Source: Salinibacterium sp. NG253
Lineage (GTDB): Bacteria > Actinomycetota > Actinomycetes > Actinomycetales > Microbacteriaceae
DNA length: 64,000 nucleotides
Assembly (NCBI RefSeq): GCF_015864945.1
Contig: NZ_JADYWF010000003.1
Coordinates: 1 to 64,000 of the forward strand
Direction: 5' to 3'
The position numbers and the translations under genes are program-made. Positions within the stretch are counted from its first letter, which is position 1, and every line of letters starts with the position of its first letter. This document shows, piece by piece, positions 61,438-64,000 of this stretch. The notes below the pieces were generated by a model, which was given only the letters and a program-made list of their open reading frames with translations, did not search any database and was not told where the DNA came from.

Positions 61438-62718
61438 TCAGCAGCCTCCGCCGCCCGAGCCGCAGCACACGTCGGTCTCGGGAAGCATCAGGTTCACGCG
61501 ACCAGCGCTCGCAGTATCGCCGGCGATTGCGGCGGCCACGGAGCGCACTTGCTCGTACCCGGTAGCCATAAGGAATGTTGGCGCCCGGCCATAGCTCTTC
61601 ATCCCGACCACGTAGACATTGTTCTCGGGATGCGCGAGCACGCTAGCTCCGTGTGGCTCGACAGTGCCACACGTGTGCACATTGGGGTCGATGAGCGGCG
61701 CGAGAGCAACGGGAGCCTCAAGCACGGGGTCGAAGCTGAGGTGCAGTTCACGCAAGATGTCGAGGTCGGGGCGGAATCCGGTGGCGGCGGCGAGAGCATC
61801 CACGGTCACGGATTGTTCGCCATCGGGGTTACTGCTGATCACGCGCAGTCGGCCATCGGGCTGAGGCGAAAGCTCGGTGATGGTGAAATCTGTCAGCAGG
61901 GTAACGGCACCCGATTCGACCGCAGCCTTGAGGCGTGTTCCGAGGGAGTCGCGGTCCGGAAGTTTGTCGGCAGTTCCGTTGTACATGCGGCGAGCTGAGC
62001 GGCCGCGAATAGCCCACGTTATTTCTGTGCCCGGTTCGCTCTCGCGCAGTTCTGCGAGAGCAAGCAGCGTATTGGCGGCCGAGTGACCCATGCCGATCAC
62101 AAGGGTGTGCTTGCCGGCGAAACGCGCACGATCGGTGCCGCGGACGTCGGGGAGGGGGCCGGTGAGCCACTCGTTGCTTTCGGCCTCACCAGTCGCGGGG
62201 AGGCCAGAAGCACCGATGGGGTTGCTGTGACCCCACGTTCCCGAGGCGTCGATAATCGCCGACGCGAGGATGTCGTACACGCCATCGGCGGAGTCAACGC
62301 GAACCAGCAGCGGGTGGCGCTCGCGGCCAATGGTTTTGGTGGTGTCGATGCCTTGGCGCGACGTACCGATCACGCGGCTGTTGTAGCGGATGAGCGGGGC
62401 AAGCTCGGCGGTGGCGGCGAGCGGGAGGAGGTAGTCGTGAACGAGTTCGGCACCGGTGGGTACCGCTTCGGGGTCAGGGGAGACCCAGTCGGTTTTTTCG
62501 AGAAGTTCGCGGCCGACGGGGTCGATGGTGTTGCTCCAGGGCGAGAAAAGCGAGACGTGACCCCACTGGCGGATGGCATCTCCGGCACGTTCTCCCGCTT
62601 CGAACACGATGGTGTCGATGCCGCGTTTGTTGAGGTTGGCGGCGGCGGCGATCCCGATGGGGCCGGCCCCGATAACCACGACAGGTAGCGGGTTGGAGGG
62701 GGAAGGTACGACGGTCAT
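61438..62718 (-). CDS. FAD-dependent oxidoreductase with cysteine-rich tail, beside an ArsR gene
   Basis: 426 residues. FAD-binding VVVIGAGPIGIAAAANLNKRG, NAD(P)-binding HTLVIGMGHSAANTLLALAE near 215-234, and ALAAATGFRPDLDILRELHL, in the manner of flavin monooxygenases. The tail ends Val-Cys-Cys-Gly-Ser-Gly-Gly-Gly-Gly-Cys, with three cysteines that could bind a soft metal such as arsenic(III). Divergent ArsR suggests metal or arsenic induction; similar flavoproteins occur in actinobacterial ars loci. GAGGAGAG precedes the ATG. Confidence 0.8.
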   Translation of the reverse strand: MTVVPSPSNPLPVVVIGAGPIGIAAAANLNKRGIDTIVFEAGERAGDAIRQWGHVSLFSPWSNTIDPVGRELLEKTDWVSPDPEAVPTGAELVHDYLLPLAATAELAPLIRYNSRVIGTSRQGIDTTKTIGRERHPLLVRVDSADGVYDILASAIIDASGTWGHSNPIGASGLPATGEAESNEWLTGPLPDVRGTDRARFAGKHTLVIGMGHSAANTLLALAELRESEPGTEITWAIRGRSARRMYNGTADKLPDRDSLGTRLKAAVESGAVTLLTDFTITELSPQPDGRLRVISSNPDGEQSVTVDALAAATGFRPDLDILRELHLSFDPVLEAPVALAPLIDPNVHTCGTVEPHGASVLAHPENNVYVVGMKSYGRAPTFLMATGYEQVRSVAAAIAGDTASAGRVNLMLPETDVCCGSGGGGC

Positions 62719-62768
62719 TGCTCTCCTCGGTGTGTCCGCCAGCAGAACTGCTAGCGCTCGCTCACGAT

Positions 62769-62784
62769 AACAGCAATTACTGTT
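62769..62784. promoter_or_regulatory. putative ArsR operator
   Basis: Palindrome AACAG-CAATTA-CTGTT (62769-62784) between the divergent flavoprotein and ArsR genes, 31 bp before the arsR start and 50 bp before the flavoprotein start. It is followed by TACGAT (62803-62808), the likely arsR -10. Confidence 0.6.
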
Positions 62785-62815
62785 GATAACAAAGAAAACG
62801 TGTACGATCGTAGCT

Positions 62816-63181
62816 ATGAGCGAACGCGTCGATCTTCTGACTATTCAGAAGCCCACTTGGTCTGCCTCGGCCGAGCGGGCCCAGAGCCTAGCGCCACTGT
62901 TGCGCGCCCTCGGCGATCCCAACCGGCTCCAGCTCGTGCTCCTGCTCACTGAACGTCCTCACACAGTGCGTGAACTCACGGATGCCACGGGCCTGAGCCA
63001 AACATTGGTGAGTCACCACTTGGCGCCCCTGCGCGAGAACGGCCTCGTCACGGTCACGCCGCGCGGTCGTTCCAACGTCTACGAACTGTGCTGCGAAGCA
63101 TTCGCCGAGCCCGTCAAGATGCTCGCATCTGTTGCGACGAGCACCGATGCCGGCGCCAAGGCCTGCTGCGTCGTGTCATAG
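62816..63181 (+). CDS. ArsR/SmtB family metal-responsive repressor
   Basis: 121 residues. Winged helix with LLRALGDPNRLQLVLLL at 28-44, recognition segment LSQTLVSHHLAPLRENGLV, and the wing TPRGRSNVYEL. Cysteines are in two vicinal pairs, 92-93 and 117-118, and none lies in the DNA-binding helix, so the metal site differs from the E. coli ArsR CxC type. ATG 62816 lies 7 nt after TACGAT, a leaderless pattern; an upstream in-frame ATG at 62783 lies inside the operator. Likely represses itself and the divergent flavoprotein. Confidence 0.88.
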   Translation: MSERVDLLTIQKPTWSASAERAQSLAPLLRALGDPNRLQLVLLLTERPHTVRELTDATGLSQTLVSHHLAPLRENGLVTVTPRGRSNVYELCCEAFAEPVKMLASVATSTDAGAKACCVVS

Positions 63182-63218
63182 CGGCGCGGAGCAATCAGCG
63201 TGCGGGTGAAAATAACAG

Positions 63219-63291
63219 TGCCCCCGGAGGGAATCGAACCCCCGACCTACGGTACCGGAAACCGGCGCTCTATCCCCTGAGCTACGAAGGC
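63219..63291 (-). tRNA. tRNA-Arg (CCG)
   Basis: 73-nt cloverleaf: acceptor GCCTTCG/CGGGGGC with three G-U pairs, D stem GCTC/GAGC, anticodon loop TTCCGGT with anticodon CCG, T loop TTCGAAT. The 3' CCA is not encoded. A T-rich stretch (TTATTTT) follows about 5 nt after the 3' end. The closing base pair of the anticodon stem is a mismatch as I drew it. Confidence 0.92.
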
Positions 63292-63378
63292 AAGGGCTCC
63301 ATCTTAGCAAGCAATTGCCACCCACTATTAGCACGCTGTGGGGATGACCAGTTCAGCTTCTCGTGACAGTATCGGAGG

Positions 63379-64000
63379 ATGCTGCGCACTGTGTCGTCCC
63401 ACCAAGAACTCGACCTTCGCGGTCGCACCGAAATGGTCTTCAGTATTGCGGTCTCCGCTTACTGGCCTACGGCATCCGAGTCCATCGACTTTGTGTTGGA
63501 TGGTGAGCCCCAGCAGCCAACAGAGTTGGTCGATGCGCGCGGAACCCGTCTGCATTCGCTCGTCGCGGGGCCGGGGCGGCTTGTGGTGGATTACGCCGCC
63601 ACCGTTGAGGAAACCCCCGAACCTGCACCGGTCAACGACATCGATCTGATCGAGTATTTGCGACCGAGTCGCTATTGCGAGTCCGATGTTCTGCTTCCGA
63701 GCGCTCGTTCGTTGTTCCCGAGCCAGACCGGTCACGAGTTGCTTCAGGCAGTGCGTGATTGGGTCGGCGCGAATATGCGGTACACGCCAGGCATCTCTTT
63801 GGCGACCGATGGGGCAGCCCATTCGATGTTGGCGCGCCAGGGTGTTTGCCGCGACTACGCGCACCTCACGATTTCGATGCTGCGTGCCAAAGATGTGCCG
63901 GCGCGGTATACCTCGGTGTACGCGCCCGGGCTAAGCCCCATGGACTTCCATGCCGTCGCCGAGGCGTATGTCGACGGCGCGTGGTGGATCGTTGATTCCA
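63379..64000 (+). CDS. transglutaminase-like protein, cut by the window edge
   Basis: About 207 codons, open at the right edge. N-terminal beta domain (LRGRTEMVFSIAVSAYWP), then a transglutaminase core: RDWVGANMRYTPGISLATDG, catalytic Cys157 in RQGVCRDYAHL, PARYTSVYAPG, His191 in MDFHAVAEAYVDG, and Asp206 in WWIVDS. Bacterial relatives are mostly proteases or peptide ligases of unknown substrate. ATG at 63379 abuts a GGAGG with no spacing, so the true start could be GTG at 63391. Confidence 0.85.
   Translation, partial: MLRTVSSHQELDLRGRTEMVFSIAVSAYWPTASESIDFVLDGEPQQPTELVDARGTRLHSLVAGPGRLVVDYAATVEETPEPAPVNDIDLIEYLRPSRYCESDVLLPSARSLFPSQTGHELLQAVRDWVGANMRYTPGISLATDGAAHSMLARQGVCRDYAHLTISMLRAKDVPARYTSVYAPGLSPMDFHAVAEAYVDGAWWIVDS

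Noticed and set aside
1-64000. CRISPR arrays, insertion sequences, prophage or integrase attachment sites
   Set aside because: No direct-repeat arrays, transposase or integrase reading frames were recognised; the single tRNA has no flanking repeat or integrase gene nearby.

Overview
The window reads as one contiguous stretch of an actinobacterial chromosome, most likely a member of the Microbacteriaceae. This is inferred from the high GC content, the sigR-rsrA / aroA-rsgA-hisN neighbourhood, an actinobacterial fused 2-oxoglutarate enzyme (kgd), a FolP2-type protein, GTP-dependent PEP carboxykinase, IdeR/DtxR iron boxes, and many genes that appear to be transcribed without a leader (a TANNNT -10 hexamer 6-8 nt before the start codon). 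No phage, insertion sequence, transposase or CRISPR array was seen; this is core chromosome with a few specialised cassettes.

Layout. 1-1.7 kb: 3' end of a 5S rRNA with its terminator, then yigZ-like, SCO4848-like and DUF488 genes. 1.9-10.6 kb: a TetR gene divergent from a six-gene operon (solute-binding lipoprotein, two ATPases, two permeases, cytoplasmic GH3 glycosidase) that should import and cleave a beta-glucoside. 10.7-17.1 kb: a folP2/Rv2671-like pair, L-serine deaminase under a tandem glycine riboswitch, an iron-regulated siderophore-interacting protein, a hydrolase-OsmC fusion and a lipoprotein. 17.2-21.5 kb: hisN-rsgA-aroA, divergent from sigR-rsrA. 21.5-31.97 kb: kgd with an attenuator-like leader, guaB1, then two CNNM/CorC genes behind a proline-rich leader ORF, nnrD, a GT87-like membrane protein and a thiamine-binding protein. 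32-38 kb: a two-component system with an extra membrane protein, then metY-metX. 38-47.6 kb: acyltransferase, two dehydrogenases, MFS exporter, ung, GNAT, a GntR-regulated ABC exporter and an amidase. 47.7-52.5 kb: a small membrane protein, a stand-alone SIP domain under an iron box, a flavin disulfide reductase coupled to an HExxH protein, a crotonase, a DUF4333 lipoprotein and an arginase-family enzyme. 52.5-56.7 kb: an ECF sigma / membrane partner / TPM / PspA run. 56.8-64 kb: pckG divergent from a RamB/PrpR-type regulator, rhodanese, pentapeptide protein, a flavoprotein with a cysteine tail divergent from an ArsR, tRNA-Arg(CCG), and a transglutaminase gene cut by the right edge.

The most interesting signals are regulatory. 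A near-leaderless 35-codon ORF that begins Met-Asp-Asp-Pro-Pro overlaps the start of the first CNNM gene and runs through a hairpin holding that gene's Shine-Dalgarno sequence; it resembles, by analogy, the magnesium-sensing MgtL leader peptide. A 15-codon leaderless ORF overlaps an intrinsic terminator just ahead of kgd. A SigR-type promoter upstream of sigR sits within the first codons of aroA on the opposite strand.
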